A stretch of DNA of 62,328 nt from CAZMVY01 sp964617875 (GTDB lineage Bacteria; Planctomycetota; Phycisphaerae; UBA1845; PWPN01): positions 1-62,328 of the forward strand of contig CAZUAI010000027.1 of assembly GCA_964617875.1 (NCBI GenBank). Direction: 5' to 3'. Positions 43,104-52,019 of this stretch are shown here, piece by piece. A program made the position numbers and the translations under genes. The notes beneath the pieces are model-generated. The model ran no database searches. It saw nothing but the letters and a program-made list of their open reading frames with translations, and was not told where the DNA came from. Numbering within the stretch: position 1 is the stretch's first letter; every line of letters starts with the position of its first letter.

Positions 43104-45041
43104 TTACTTCACCATGGACATTGCACGCTGAACAATGTGGTCGGTGGAGAGCCCCAGGAACGCCAATGTCTCCTCGGGAGTCTTGGCCGACTTGGGAATC
43201 CGCCGGCACGTGACCGAATCCACGACGCAGCCACCAGACCGGGCCGCGGCCTCGGCTACGGCCGCGTTGAGGCCGCCGACAAAGTTGTCTTCGACCGTGA
43301 GGATCCGACCGCCGGCCGCCCGGGCCGCCGCAAGGATCGGTTCCGTCCGCAAGGGGAAGCTGTAGGCGTCGAACAGGTTGCACTTCACGCCCTTGGCCGC
43401 GAGTTGTTCCACGACCTTGCGGCAGACGGTCACCATGTAGCCGCCCGTGACGATCGTGAGGTCCGAGCCCTCGGCAAGCTGGTGCGAACCGCCGACCTCA
43501 AACTTCGTGTTGGGGTCGTAGATGAATGCAACGTCCGGCCGGTGCGTACGGATGTAGCACATGCCGCGAAGGTTGGCGGCAAGCACCGCGCAGTGGTATG
43601 CCGCGACGGCGTCCGCCGGGTGGAAGACCACACAGGCGGGGTTGCCGAAGCCGTCGTCCGTCTGCGTATAACTGCGGAAGTAGGCCATGTCCGGCAGCGA
43701 CATCTGCGAAGGGCCGTCGGCCGCGAGAGAGACCCCCGCGTGCGAGCCGCACAGCTTGATGTTCGCACGGGTGATGGTGGCCATCTCGATCTGGTCGTAG
43801 CCGCGGGCGAGGAACTTGGCGAAGGTGCTCGCGAACGGGATGTAGCCCGCCGCGGCAAGCCCCGCCGCCGCCGAAATCATGTTCTGCTCGGCGATCTTGC
43901 ACTCAAAGAACCGCTTCGGAAAGGCCTTGGCGAAGATGTTCGCAAACGTAGAGTTGCTGACGTCGCCGTCGAGCGCCACGATGCGCTCATCCGCCTTGCC
44001 GAGGGCGGCCAGGGCGACGCCGTACGCCCGCCGGGTGGCCATGTTCTTCTTGTCGAGGGCCGAAGCCAGGCCGAACTCCTTCATCGCGTCGGCAAAGGGC
44101 ATCGCCTGGATCGCACCGCCCGGCAGGGGCTTGACCGCGGCAGGCTTCGGCGGGGTCATGCGGTTGTTCGACGACGGCTTGACGTTCAGCGCCGCATACA
44201 TGCCGTCGAGTTCGGCCTCGGCCGCCGCGAGCTTGCTCTCGGCGACCGGCGTGCCATGGTGGCCCAGACCGTGCATCGAGGCGACGCCCCAGCCCTTCAC
44301 CGTCTTGGCGACGATCGCCGACGGCCGGGCCCCGACGGGAGCGGAAAGGGCCGCGTCGATCTGCTCGACGTTGTGGCCGTCGATGGTCCTGACGTCGAAC
44401 CCGAAGGCTTCGAGCTTCTTCGCGAGCGTCTCGGCCGACTGCTGCGGTGAAACATAGTCCGCCTGACCGATCGCGTTGCAGTTGAAGATCGCGGTGACGT
44501 TCGTAAGCTTGTGGTCGGCGATGAAGTCCAGCGCCTCCCAGACCTGACCCTCCCGGGATTCGCCATCACCGATAATAACGTAGATCCGTCTGTCGCTCCC
44601 GCGAAGCCTTGCCCCGAGGCCCAAACCAGCGGCCACGGAAAGGCCCTGCCCGAGCGAGCCGGTAGCGGCGTCGAAGAACGGGAACCCCTCGGCCGGGTTC
44701 GGGTGCCCATCGAGTTCGCTGTCGCACTCGCGGAGGCGATCGAGTTCCGCCATCGTCAGGACGTGGGATTCTTCGCGAGTCTTGCCGACGACCCCGCCGA
44801 GGTCCGCGTAAGCGGCGTACACAACAGGAACGGCGTGGCCTTCCGAGAGGACCAGGCGATCGCTCGCGGGGTTCCAGGGATCGGCCGGATCCCATCGCAT
44901 CTGCTTGTTCAGCAGGGTGATGACGAGATGCCCCAGCGACAGAGCGCTTGATGGGTGGCCGGAACCGGCCCTGGTCGTCATTCGACAGATGTACTTACCC
45001 AGTTCGATCGCCTTTGCATGAACGGTATCGGAAAACGACAT
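43104..45041 (-). CDS. tkt: Transketolase
   Basis: The 645-residue thiamine-diphosphate enzyme moves two-carbon units between sugar phosphates in the pentose phosphate pathway. The N-terminal part has ICRMTTRAGSGHPSSALS and the cofactor motif GDGESREGQVWEALDFIADH, then NAIGQADYVSPQ. The middle pyrimidine-binding domain has FECKIAEQNMISAAAGLA with the catalytic Glu, then ASTFAKFLARGYDQ. The C-terminal domain ends in LSTDHIVQRAMSMVK. A Pro-rich linker at about 300-320 joins the halves. It is convergent with the PEP-CTERM gene and follows the flagellin gene on the same strand, beyond a terminator. Confidence 0.95.
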   Translation of the reverse strand: MSFSDTVHAKAIELGKYICRMTTRAGSGHPSSALSLGHLVITLLNKQMRWDPADPWNPASDRLVLSEGHAVPVVYAAYADLGGVVGKTREESHVLTMAELDRLRECDSELDGHPNPAEGFPFFDAATGSLGQGLSVAAGLGLGARLRGSDRRIYVIIGDGESREGQVWEALDFIADHKLTNVTAIFNCNAIGQADYVSPQQSAETLAKKLEAFGFDVRTIDGHNVEQIDAALSAPVGARPSAIVAKTVKGWGVASMHGLGHHGTPVAESKLAAAEAELDGMYAALNVKPSSNNRMTPPKPAAVKPLPGGAIQAMPFADAMKEFGLASALDKKNMATRRAYGVALAALGKADERIVALDGDVSNSTFANIFAKAFPKRFFECKIAEQNMISAAAGLAAAGYIPFASTFAKFLARGYDQIEMATITRANIKLCGSHAGVSLAADGPSQMSLPDMAYFRSYTQTDDGFGNPACVVFHPADAVAAYHCAVLAANLRGMCYIRTHRPDVAFIYDPNTKFEVGGSHQLAEGSDLTIVTGGYMVTVCRKVVEQLAAKGVKCNLFDAYSFPLRTEPILAAARAAGGRILTVEDNFVGGLNAAVAEAAARSGGCVVDSVTCRRIPKSAKTPEETLAFLGLSTDHIVQRAMSMVK

Positions 45042-45150
45042 AGGCCTTCCTAAATCGCCAAGAGGTTATTCTCCGCGGAACCACCCCGCGCAGATCCCGC
45101 AAAATAAGGGATGCGGCCGAGCGGTTCAAGCTCAGCCATGGCCGCCGCGC

Positions 45151-45190
45151 AAAGAAAGAGAGCCGGCGCCCGTTCGGACGAGCGCCGGCC
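45151..45190 (-). terminator. Rho-independent terminator after flagellin 1
   Basis: On the minus strand GCCGGCGC (45189-45182) pairs with GCGCCGGC (45169-45162), followed by TCTCTTTCTTT. It lies 60 bases after the flagellin stop. Confidence 0.7.
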
Positions 45191-45248
45191 CAAATCACTC
45201 TTGGCCCGAGAGACAATCTGCCGCTTCGCCGGAGCGAAGCGAGTCGGC

Positions 45249-46676
45249 TTAGCCCCGCAGCAGCGCCAGGACGGCCTGCGGCGCGGCGTTTGCCAATTGC
45301 AGCGTGGAGGTCGCCGACTGCACCAGGATCTGGGCACGGGTCAGCGTGCTGGTTTCCTGAGCGAAGTTGGTGTCGCGGATCGCGCTTTCGGCGGCCGACA
45401 CGTTCTCGTACGTCACCCGGAGCTGGCTCATCATGGATGCCAGCGTCGTCTGCTGGATGGAGCCGAGGCGTCCACGCAGAGACGCAATCTGCTGACCCGC
45501 CAGCCGGACGATGGCCTGGGCGGTCTGGAAGTTCCTGGACGTCAGCTGGTTGGCCTGGCCGCTGCCCAGCGAGGACAGCCGCCCCGTCGTGGTATCGCCC
45601 AGGTTGCTCGGCGCGATGCTGCGGATGCCGACATCGACCTGGCCGGCGATGCCGACCTCGGGCGAGATGTTGAACTTCGCACCGCCGCCCGTGACATAGA
45701 ACGTCTTCTGAACGTTCGTCTGGGCGCCGCCGTACTGCGCCGTCAAGGTCAGGTCGAGGTCGATGGACGCGGAGCGGAGCGACGCCTGCAGGCCCTTGGC
45801 GTTGGCCGCCTGGCCGTTGATCGTCAGGACAGCGTCGACGCCGGTGTCGGTAGACGAACTGCCCTCGGTCGCGATGAAGTTGCCGTAGAGGGCCTGGACC
45901 GTGACGAACTGGTCCGAGCCGTACTTGGTGCTGTTCATCCTCACAACCGCGCCGCTGACCGCCGCGGACACGCCGGTCAGCCCGGTCGCCGCGTTGATCG
46001 CGGCCTTGATGCCGCTCAAGCGGGTTCCGCTGGCGAACGTGAAGTAGTCGGTGCCCTTGTTGCCGGCGATGCTGATCGATCGGGCGCCGTTGAGGCCGCT
46101 GCCGCTGGTCAGCGTAAACCGCAACTCGGCCGTCTGGGCGGAGGTCGTGACGTTCACGACGACCGTCTTGTACGAGTTGTTGGCCACGCGAGCGGAGTTG
46201 ATCGTCAGGTCGCCGATGGCGGACGTCGCGACTGCGGACGTGGTGTAGTCCAGCGTGCCGTCCAGCAGTTTCTTGCCGGCGAACGTGGTCGTGGAGGAAA
46301 TACGGTTGATGGTCGTCAGGATCGAATCGATCTGGAGCTGGTTTGCGGCCAGTTCCTCATCGCTGATGCCCGACTGGCTGGCCGAGCGGTCGACGAGGTC
46401 CTCCATCGTGATCAGCAGGGCGCTGACCTCCTGGAGAGATCCCTCGGCCACGCTCATGACCTTATCGGCCCTGGACGCGTTCTCAATGGCCGCGTTGATC
46501 GCGTTCTTCTCGGCGCGGAGGGCCTCGGACGCGATCAGGCCGGCGGGGTCATCAGCCCCCTGGTTGATCCGGTAGCCCGTACTCAAGCGTTGCAGGGTAC
46601 GGTTCAGCAGTGACTGGTTCGTGTTGAGCACACGAGCCGCCACAAGGGACGGGACGTTCGTGTTGATCGTACTCAT
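45249..46676 (-). CDS. fliC: Flagellin (copy 1)
   Basis: The 475-residue filament protein has the conserved flagellin N-terminal helices (INTNVPSLVAARVLNTNQSL, RLSTGYRINQGADDPAGLI) and C-terminal helices (SAIRDTNFAQETSTLTRAQI). The final LQLANAAPQAVLALL is also typical. The central part, about 140-340, is a Gly/Thr/Ser-rich variable domain. No signal peptide, as expected for export by the flagellar secretion system. GGGAGG lies 9 bases before the ATG. It lies 622 bases downstream of flagellin 2 and probably has its own promoter, though I see no consensus sigma-28 site. Confidence 0.95.
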   Translation of the reverse strand: MSTINTNVPSLVAARVLNTNQSLLNRTLQRLSTGYRINQGADDPAGLIASEALRAEKNAINAAIENASRADKVMSVAEGSLQEVSALLITMEDLVDRSASQSGISDEELAANQLQIDSILTTINRISSTTTFAGKKLLDGTLDYTTSAVATSAIGDLTINSARVANNSYKTVVVNVTTSAQTAELRFTLTSGSGLNGARSISIAGNKGTDYFTFASGTRLSGIKAAINAATGLTGVSAAVSGAVVRMNSTKYGSDQFVTVQALYGNFIATEGSSSTDTGVDAVLTINGQAANAKGLQASLRSASIDLDLTLTAQYGGAQTNVQKTFYVTGGGAKFNISPEVGIAGQVDVGIRSIAPSNLGDTTTGRLSSLGSGQANQLTSRNFQTAQAIVRLAGQQIASLRGRLGSIQQTTLASMMSQLRVTYENVSAAESAIRDTNFAQETSTLTRAQILVQSATSTLQLANAAPQAVLALLRG

Positions 46677-47229
46677 CGTTCAGTGCCTCCCACCTCAGCT
46701 CGGGCCGATAACCGCGGCGGCGACAGGTCCCCCCTGCCGCAGTGCGCGCCGGGTCATGCCCGACCGTGAGTGCGGGTCGCCGACAAGCGTCGGACGACGC
46801 GCGGGCCAGTGATTTTCCTCGACTACGACCGCCCGCTTTCGGTATGCGACCTGAAAGGTTTGCCCCCGAATCGGCGGCTTTTGCTCCTCCGTGGCGCCTC
46901 ATCCCATCCCGACCCGGATCCCATCGTGCCCCCCGGGAGCCGGGCCGTTTGCCGATCGTCATCCGCGCATCCGCGAATGACAGAGCAAGGATCGTCACGG
47001 CGAATAACCGCCTTTAACACAAGTCCGTCGTAGAGGTCCGGGCGCGAGACGGGACGTTGGATTATCGTGACGATGCCGTTGTCCAATAAGCAAATCGGCG
47101 CGGCTCGCGCGGCCCTGTGACAGGCTTTTACCGGACAACTGCGGCGTACGACCGAAAACCGCGCGTGTAAAAAAAACTTGCGACTTCTTGAGGAAAAGCG
47201 GGAGAAATCGGGCCCTGCGCGGTTCGACG
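46677..47229. other. Intergenic region between the two flagellin genes
   Basis: No gene is supported. The short open frames here are Arg/Pro-rich and not protein-like. A run of eight A at 47169-47176 and a weak sigma-28-like site (CACGATAA on the minus strand, 47069-47062) are the only notable signals. Confidence 0.4.
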
Positions 47230-47268
47230 AACGAAAGCGAGGGGCGCCGCCCGTGCGACGCCCCTCGA
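47230..47268 (-). terminator. Rho-independent terminator after flagellin 2
   Basis: On the minus strand CGAGGGGCG (47267-47259) pairs with CGCCCCTCG (47246-47238), followed by CTTTCGTT. It lies about 30 bases after the stop codon. Confidence 0.65.
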
Positions 47269-47298
47269 GTCCTCAAGCCCCTGCCGCTCTCACGCGCG

Positions 47299-48744
47299 TC
47301 AGCGTCCGCCGAGCAGCGAGAGAACGCTCTGCGGCGTGCTGTTCGCGAGCGAGAGCACGCTGGTGCCCGCGTTGACGAGGATCTGGTTCCGCGTAAGCCG
47401 CGAGGTCTCCGCGGCAAAGTCCGTATCGCGGATGCTCGACTCGGACGACGTCAGGTTCTCCTTGGTGATCTGGAGCTGGTTGATATTGGTCTGCAGCGTG
47501 TTCCTCTCGAAGGCCCCCAGCCGGCCCCGCAGGACCGAGATCTGCCGAATGGCCTCCGTGACGACCAGCGACGCCTCATGGGCCTTGCCCTCCGTCAGCG
47601 ACTTGCCCTTGCCGCCGGCGATTTCGGAGAGATAACCGACAGCGCCGTTGCCCAGCCGCGAGGCCGCGATCGACTGAATCGCCAGGTTGGTCTGCTGGTT
47701 CGTATCCACCTTCGGACCCAGCTGGAAGAGCGCCCCGCCGGCCGTCACGGCAAAGCTGGTGGAGCCCACCCCCAGCGACTCCTGGAGCACGAGCGTCAGG
47801 TTCAACGTGCTCGTGTTCAGCGAAACCGTGAGCCCGTCGCCCGCCGCGAGTGTCCCGTTCACGTGGGCCAGGGCGTCGCGTCCGACGTCCCGCTTCTGGC
47901 TGTTCCCGTCGGCGTCGGTCGTGGCAAAGCTGCCCGTCGAACTGGGCAGTTTCTCGACAGACACCATCGACCGCGACCCATAACCGGCACTGACGAAGCG
48001 GATGCCGGAGGCCGGGTTCGCGGCGTTGAGGTACTCGGCCGTGACGCCGGTGGCATCGGCCACCGTGTTCACCGCCCGCGCAACAGCCGAGGCGGCCGTG
48101 CCGGAGCTGAAGAGCAGCGTGGCGACGCCGTTGTTCCCGCGGACCTCGATGGTGACGGACCCGCCCGTCACGGCGCTCGTCCGGAACTGCAACTCGGCCT
48201 TCTGGGCCGACTGGGTGACGGCGAGGTGTACGGGAACGTAGGTCTGGTCGCCGAACTGGGCGGAGTAGACCTGGAGCGTCTGGATCACCGTATTGCTGAC
48301 GCCGCTGGTCACGTAGTCGAGGGACCCGTTGAGCAGGTGGCGTCCCGCAAACGTGGTCGTGTTGGCGATGCGCGTGATGGAATCGATCGCCGAATCGACC
48401 TGCAGCTGGTTCGCCTTGATCTCCTCCTCGGAGAGCGCCCCGCTGTTCGCGGCCTGGACGACGAGGCCCTGGATATCGATCAGGAGAGCCGCCACCTCGT
48501 TGAGCGCCCCCTCGGCGGTGGCGATCACGTTGATGGCCCTCTGCGAGTTGTCCATCGCCTGCGTGACGCCGGCGATTTCGGCGCGCAGGTTCTCCGAGAC
48601 GATGAGGCCGGCGGGGTCGTCGGCGCCGCGGTTGATGCGGAGGCCGCTGGACAGCCGCTCGAGAGAGACCTGAAGATCGCGCTGGGACCGGCGCAGGTTG
48701 GTCTGCGCCACAAGGGCCGGCACGTTTGTGTTGATTCTAGCCAT
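47299..48744 (-). CDS. Flagellin (copy 2)
   Basis: The 481-residue protein is a second flagellin, clearly diverged from copy 1. N-terminal INTNVPALVAQTNLRRSQRD and RLSSGLRINRGADDPAGLIV are conserved, as are the C-terminal SSIRDTDFAAETSRLTRNQI and VLSLANSTPQSVLSLLG. The middle domain differs. The ATG at 48744 follows AAGGAGG. It lies 99 bases downstream of csrA and may be co-transcribed with it. Two flagellins suggest a composite filament, perhaps with copy 2 at the hook-proximal end, but that is inference. Confidence 0.94.
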   Translation of the reverse strand: MARINTNVPALVAQTNLRRSQRDLQVSLERLSSGLRINRGADDPAGLIVSENLRAEIAGVTQAMDNSQRAINVIATAEGALNEVAALLIDIQGLVVQAANSGALSEEEIKANQLQVDSAIDSITRIANTTTFAGRHLLNGSLDYVTSGVSNTVIQTLQVYSAQFGDQTYVPVHLAVTQSAQKAELQFRTSAVTGGSVTIEVRGNNGVATLLFSSGTAASAVARAVNTVADATGVTAEYLNAANPASGIRFVSAGYGSRSMVSVEKLPSSTGSFATTDADGNSQKRDVGRDALAHVNGTLAAGDGLTVSLNTSTLNLTLVLQESLGVGSTSFAVTAGGALFQLGPKVDTNQQTNLAIQSIAASRLGNGAVGYLSEIAGGKGKSLTEGKAHEASLVVTEAIRQISVLRGRLGAFERNTLQTNINQLQITKENLTSSESSIRDTDFAAETSRLTRNQILVNAGTSVLSLANSTPQSVLSLLGGR

Positions 48745-48750
48745 GTGCAA

Positions 48751-48769
48751 TCCTCCTTGACTGGGTCCT
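48751..48769 (-). promoter_or_regulatory. Possible CsrA-binding sites in the flagellin 2 leader
   Basis: On the minus strand the leader reads AGGA (48769-48766) and, 8 bases later, AAGGAGGA (48758-48751). The second is the ribosome-binding site itself. CsrA binds GGA motifs, and two such sites, one over the ribosome site, are the classic arrangement for repressing flagellin translation. A GCCCGCC/GCGGGC hairpin lies just upstream. Confidence 0.4.
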
Positions 48770-48810
48770 GGCTACCGCCCGCCACGGCGGGCACTTCCCC
48801 CGCGAAATCC

Positions 48811-48840
48811 CCGGCCCGCAGGGCTTCCGCGGCGGGCCGG
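48811..48840 (-). terminator. Hairpin between csrA and flagellin 2
   Basis: CCGGCCCGC (48840-48832) pairs perfectly with GCGGGCCGG (48819-48811) on the minus strand, right after csrA. It has no proper T-run, so it may be an attenuator or an mRNA-processing structure. Confidence 0.4.
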
Positions 48841-48843
48841 CGG

Positions 48844-49095
48844 TCAGCGCTTCTTGCGCAGACCGGATCGATCCTTCGAATCGCCGGCGACATTCGCAAT
48901 GTCTTCCGGCTTGACCATGGCCGCCGCGCGGTTCTCGCGCTGGATGGCCTCCCATACTTCCTTACGATGAACGCTCACTTCCGGCGGGGCGTTGATCCCC
49001 AGCCGGACCTTGTCGCCGCGAATATCGACGACCGTGATCTCGATGACATCACCGATCATGATCGTCTCGTCGCGTTGTCTGGACAGCACCAACAT
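48844..49095 (-). CDS. csrA: Carbon storage regulator CsrA
   Basis: The 83-residue RNA-binding protein has the complete CsrA core: MLVLSRQRDETIMIGD, then ITVVDIRGDKVRLGINAP and EVSVHRKEV, with the RNA-binding Arg44. A charged C-terminal extension of about 20 residues (GDSKDRSGLRKKR) is longer than in E. coli. It represses translation by covering ribosome sites at GGA motifs. AGGAAGGAG precedes the ATG. It lies between fliW and flagellin 2, which strongly suggests that it controls flagellin. Confidence 0.95.
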   Translation of the reverse strand: MLVLSRQRDETIMIGDVIEITVVDIRGDKVRLGINAPPEVSVHRKEVWEAIQRENRAAAMVKPEDIANVAGDSKDRSGLRKKR

Positions 49096-49328
49096 CCTCG
49101 GCTCCTTCCTTGGCCATGCCGATGCTTTCGGTCACACTGCCTCAGCCGTGCGTGAAGTTCCGGACGCCTTGTCTGGGGCATCCGAGGGGCGGCCGGCGGA
49201 AGACCGCCACCTGAGCAACCCGGCTGAGCAGCCCACTGGACGCGATCGGGTGGCCACTCGCTCGGACAAACGTGCCCTATGATTATAGCTCGCGTTCGTC
49301 CCTTCTGACCACCGATCCCCCCGACGCA

Positions 49329-49781
49329 TCAGGCCGTCTTGCTCGCCGCCAGCTCCTTGCGGGGCAGCGACATCAGCGGATGACGCGTCGAGTAACGCCG
49401 ATCCGACAACACGAGCTGCTTGGCCACGCGGGTCTCGATATTGACCACGAGCGGACCCTGCATGTTTCCGGTCAACAGGTCTTCGACCTTGTTGACGATA
49501 ATGAAGACCTGCGCCCCGTTCGGGTCCTGCAACCCGATCGAGTCGAGGTCCTCCGCCTTGATCGGAACCGCATAGTCCGGCACGAACAGGCGCGGGTCGC
49601 ACACCACAAACGCCAGCTCCGCCCGATCGACGGCCTGGAGCCAGTAGAACCCGCTGTTCTCGCCGGTCTGGATCAAGGCGTAGTCCGTATTGTTCGGGAA
49701 CCCGAGAATGCCTTTCGGGAACCGGATCAAACGGGTTTCGTCCACCTCCACAGCGCCGAACCGCGACGTCTGAATAATCAT
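49329..49781 (-). CDS. fliW: Flagellar assembly factor FliW
   Basis: The 150-residue protein is FliW: FPKGILGFPNNTDYALIQ, then FYWLQAVDRAELAFVVCDP and the C-terminal QGPLVVNIETRVAKQLVLSD. FliW binds CsrA and relieves its block on flagellin translation; free flagellin binds FliW, making a feedback loop. The ATG at 49781 follows GGGAG by 8 bases. It is 250 bases after flgL and 233 before csrA, so may be a separate transcript. Confidence 0.94.
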   Translation of the reverse strand: MIIQTSRFGAVEVDETRLIRFPKGILGFPNNTDYALIQTGENSGFYWLQAVDRAELAFVVCDPRLFVPDYAVPIKAEDLDSIGLQDPNGAQVFIIVNKVEDLLTGNMQGPLVVNIETRVAKQLVLSDRRYSTRHPLMSLPRKELAASKTA

Positions 49782-50031
49782 CGCGATAACTCCCAACGGC
49801 GATCCATCCTCTGTCGGACCTATCCCGGGTGGCTCGCCCACTCAACGCCGGACACCATCCATAGCGTCCGGACACCGCCGGGTGGGTTCATACTCCGCGA
49901 ACCGCCCGCGACACGCGGCTTCCTGTTCCGCAACCCGCCCGGCCCCGGGCGAGCAGTCCTCTGCCGCCGCACCGGCTGATCGCTTGCCGGCCGACGCCCC
50001 TCCGCGCCTTCCCCCGCCGTCTACCTCCCCC

Positions 50032-51978
50032 TCACGTCAGATAGTCGAGCAGCGAGATGCTCAGCAGACGGGACCCGGTCATCAGGTTCGCCTGCAGCGC
50101 CGTCTGCGCCTGCTGAAACTTCGTGATCGCTTCCGTGTAGTCCAGGTCCTTCACCTCGCTCAACAGCGTCTTGGTGGCCTGCACGGCGTCCTCGGTGAAG
50201 GTCACGCGGTCGTGCATGGCCTTCGATCGCGCCCCGACGATCCCGTGGAGCCGGCTGATGTCCGGCGCGAGCCGCTCGAGCGCCTGGGCCGCCCGGTCGA
50301 TGCCGGCGGTGTCGTCGCGACGGAGGGCCTCCTGCAGGTCCATCAGCACCGTGAAGATGCTGTCGGGCCGGACACCGGCCACGTCGTCGCTGATCAGATA
50401 CGTCTGGCCCGCCGGGGCGCTCTTGTTCAGCCCGAGGCCGTCGATCGCCGGCGACATGTTCAGACGCTCGATGCGGAGCGTTCCGGCGCCGCCCGTGGCG
50501 TCGTCGATGCGGATGCCCGTGCCGCTCGGGTTCAGGGCGGCCGTGACTGCCACCCCCGCCGCGGCCGCGGCGCTGTTGATCGCATTCAGCACATCCTGCA
50601 CGGTCTTCGCGCCGACGACACTCACGTCCACGCTTGCCCCGCTCGTCGTGAAGATGCGGAAGTCGGGACCGCTCGTACCGGTCTTGACGCCGCCTCCATG
50701 GTTCAGGCTCGCGAGCGTGGTCCCGCCGTGGAGCGTGAGGATCCCCAGGTTGTCGGCGGTGTGGCCGCCGCCCTGCTCCGCGATGCTCATGCTCACGCCG
50801 CTGACGTAGTTGACCACGTCGAAGCCGGTCTGGCTGCTGTTGATGCTCGCCTTCACGCCGAGGTCGGTCGTGTTGATGATGTTGAGGATGTCCTGCACGG
50901 TCTGCGCGCCGCTGAGATCCACCGTGGCCGACTTCAGGCCGTTGGTGATCAGAATGGGGCTGGCCAGATTGATCCCGGCGCCGCCGTTGAGCGAACTGAC
51001 CGCCGTGGTGTTCGTGATCCGGGCGTGGAGGTTGTCGCCGACGATGATGCCGCCGGGGCCCGACTTGAGGATGCCGAGGTCGCTGGCGATGCTCCCGTTG
51101 CCGGACTCGCGCACCTCGATCGGGCCGGCCCCGCCGGTGTCGAGCCGGAGACCCGTGCCGAAGATGGAGGCGAGATTGCCCGCCCCTCCGGCCGTCTGCC
51201 AGGCCGCATTGATCTTGTCGATGACGTCGCCGAGCGTCGCCGAGCCGGTGAGGTCCACGTTGAACGACATGGCGCCGACGTTGATGACGATCTGAAGGGA
51301 GCTGAGCCGGATGCCGAGCGAGGTGGCGCCCTTGATGTCGTCGAGCCGGGTGGCGGCGGTCGCGGCGGGCTCGAGGTTCCGATAACCCGTGACCCGGCCG
51401 GTGTCCATGGCGAAGAGCTTGTCACCGGTGAGGTTGAGCACGGGATCGTCCGGGCCGCCGATGTCCGTCGTCAGATTCGTCGTGTCGCCGGCGTAGTAAA
51501 CGCCCCCGTACTTGCGAACGAAGGGGGGCGTCGTCGTCTTCTTGCCGCCAAAGAGGTACACGTCGTTGTAGGCCCGGTTCCCGATGGACATGAGCTGGTC
51601 AATGATCGAACCGATGATTTCGGCTTCGGCGGCGCGTTCGTCGGACCGGACGTACGAGTTGACCATGCTGCTGGCGGTGGCCCGGGCCTCGGTGAGCAGG
51701 TCGGCGATGTCGCTCATCCCGTTGTCGGTGGCCGTGAGAAACGCGTCCGCGTATCGCACGTTCAGGAGAATCTGCTCCTGCGCGTCGAGCACTTCGCTGA
51801 GGTTCAGGGCCTTGGACGCGAGCACGGGGTCGTCGCTGGGCGAATTCAGGCGCAGGCCGCTGGCGAGCTTGTTCTGCTCGGTGAACAGGTTCATGGTATT
51901 GCGCCGCAGCGAGTCCAGCAGAGACAGGGTCTGCAGGTTGTGCGTCACGCGGGAGAAGTTGATCGGGTTGATGGCCAT
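50032..51978 (-). CDS. flgL: Flagellar hook-associated protein FlgL, enlarged
   Basis: The 648-residue protein is hook-filament junction protein 3 by its ends: VTHNLQTLSLLDSLRRNTMN, LASGLRLNSPSDDPVLASKAL, and a C-terminal helix with TEAITKFQQAQTALQANLM. It is about twice the usual 300-residue length. The extra centre holds about three flagellin-IN-like repeats, each with a strand and a TVQDxLNxIN or TLGDVIDKINAA helix. The whole is thus more like a flagellin-IN-decorated HAP3. It follows flgK by 41 bases. Confidence 0.9.
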   Translation of the reverse strand: MAINPINFSRVTHNLQTLSLLDSLRRNTMNLFTEQNKLASGLRLNSPSDDPVLASKALNLSEVLDAQEQILLNVRYADAFLTATDNGMSDIADLLTEARATASSMVNSYVRSDERAAEAEIIGSIIDQLMSIGNRAYNDVYLFGGKKTTTPPFVRKYGGVYYAGDTTNLTTDIGGPDDPVLNLTGDKLFAMDTGRVTGYRNLEPAATAATRLDDIKGATSLGIRLSSLQIVINVGAMSFNVDLTGSATLGDVIDKINAAWQTAGGAGNLASIFGTGLRLDTGGAGPIEVRESGNGSIASDLGILKSGPGGIIVGDNLHARITNTTAVSSLNGGAGINLASPILITNGLKSATVDLSGAQTVQDILNIINTTDLGVKASINSSQTGFDVVNYVSGVSMSIAEQGGGHTADNLGILTLHGGTTLASLNHGGGVKTGTSGPDFRIFTTSGASVDVSVVGAKTVQDVLNAINSAAAAAGVAVTAALNPSGTGIRIDDATGGAGTLRIERLNMSPAIDGLGLNKSAPAGQTYLISDDVAGVRPDSIFTVLMDLQEALRRDDTAGIDRAAQALERLAPDISRLHGIVGARSKAMHDRVTFTEDAVQATKTLLSEVKDLDYTEAITKFQQAQTALQANLMTGSRLLSISLLDYLT

Positions 51979-52019
51979 GGATCGTCCGTCCGCCGGCCCG
52001 TGGGCCGGTCATTGCTCTC

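Noticed and set aside
46704..46711. Perfect GCCGATAA, the sigma-28 -10 box, near the flagellin 1 start
   Set aside because: It is on the plus strand, so it points away from flagellin 1, and no TAAA lies 15 bases upstream.
47062..47088. Minus-strand TATT-N15-CACGATAA as a sigma-28 promoter of flagellin 1
   Set aside because: The -10 has 6 of 8 matches and the -35 only 2 of 4. It is also nearly 400 bases from the start codon. Too weak to list as a promoter.
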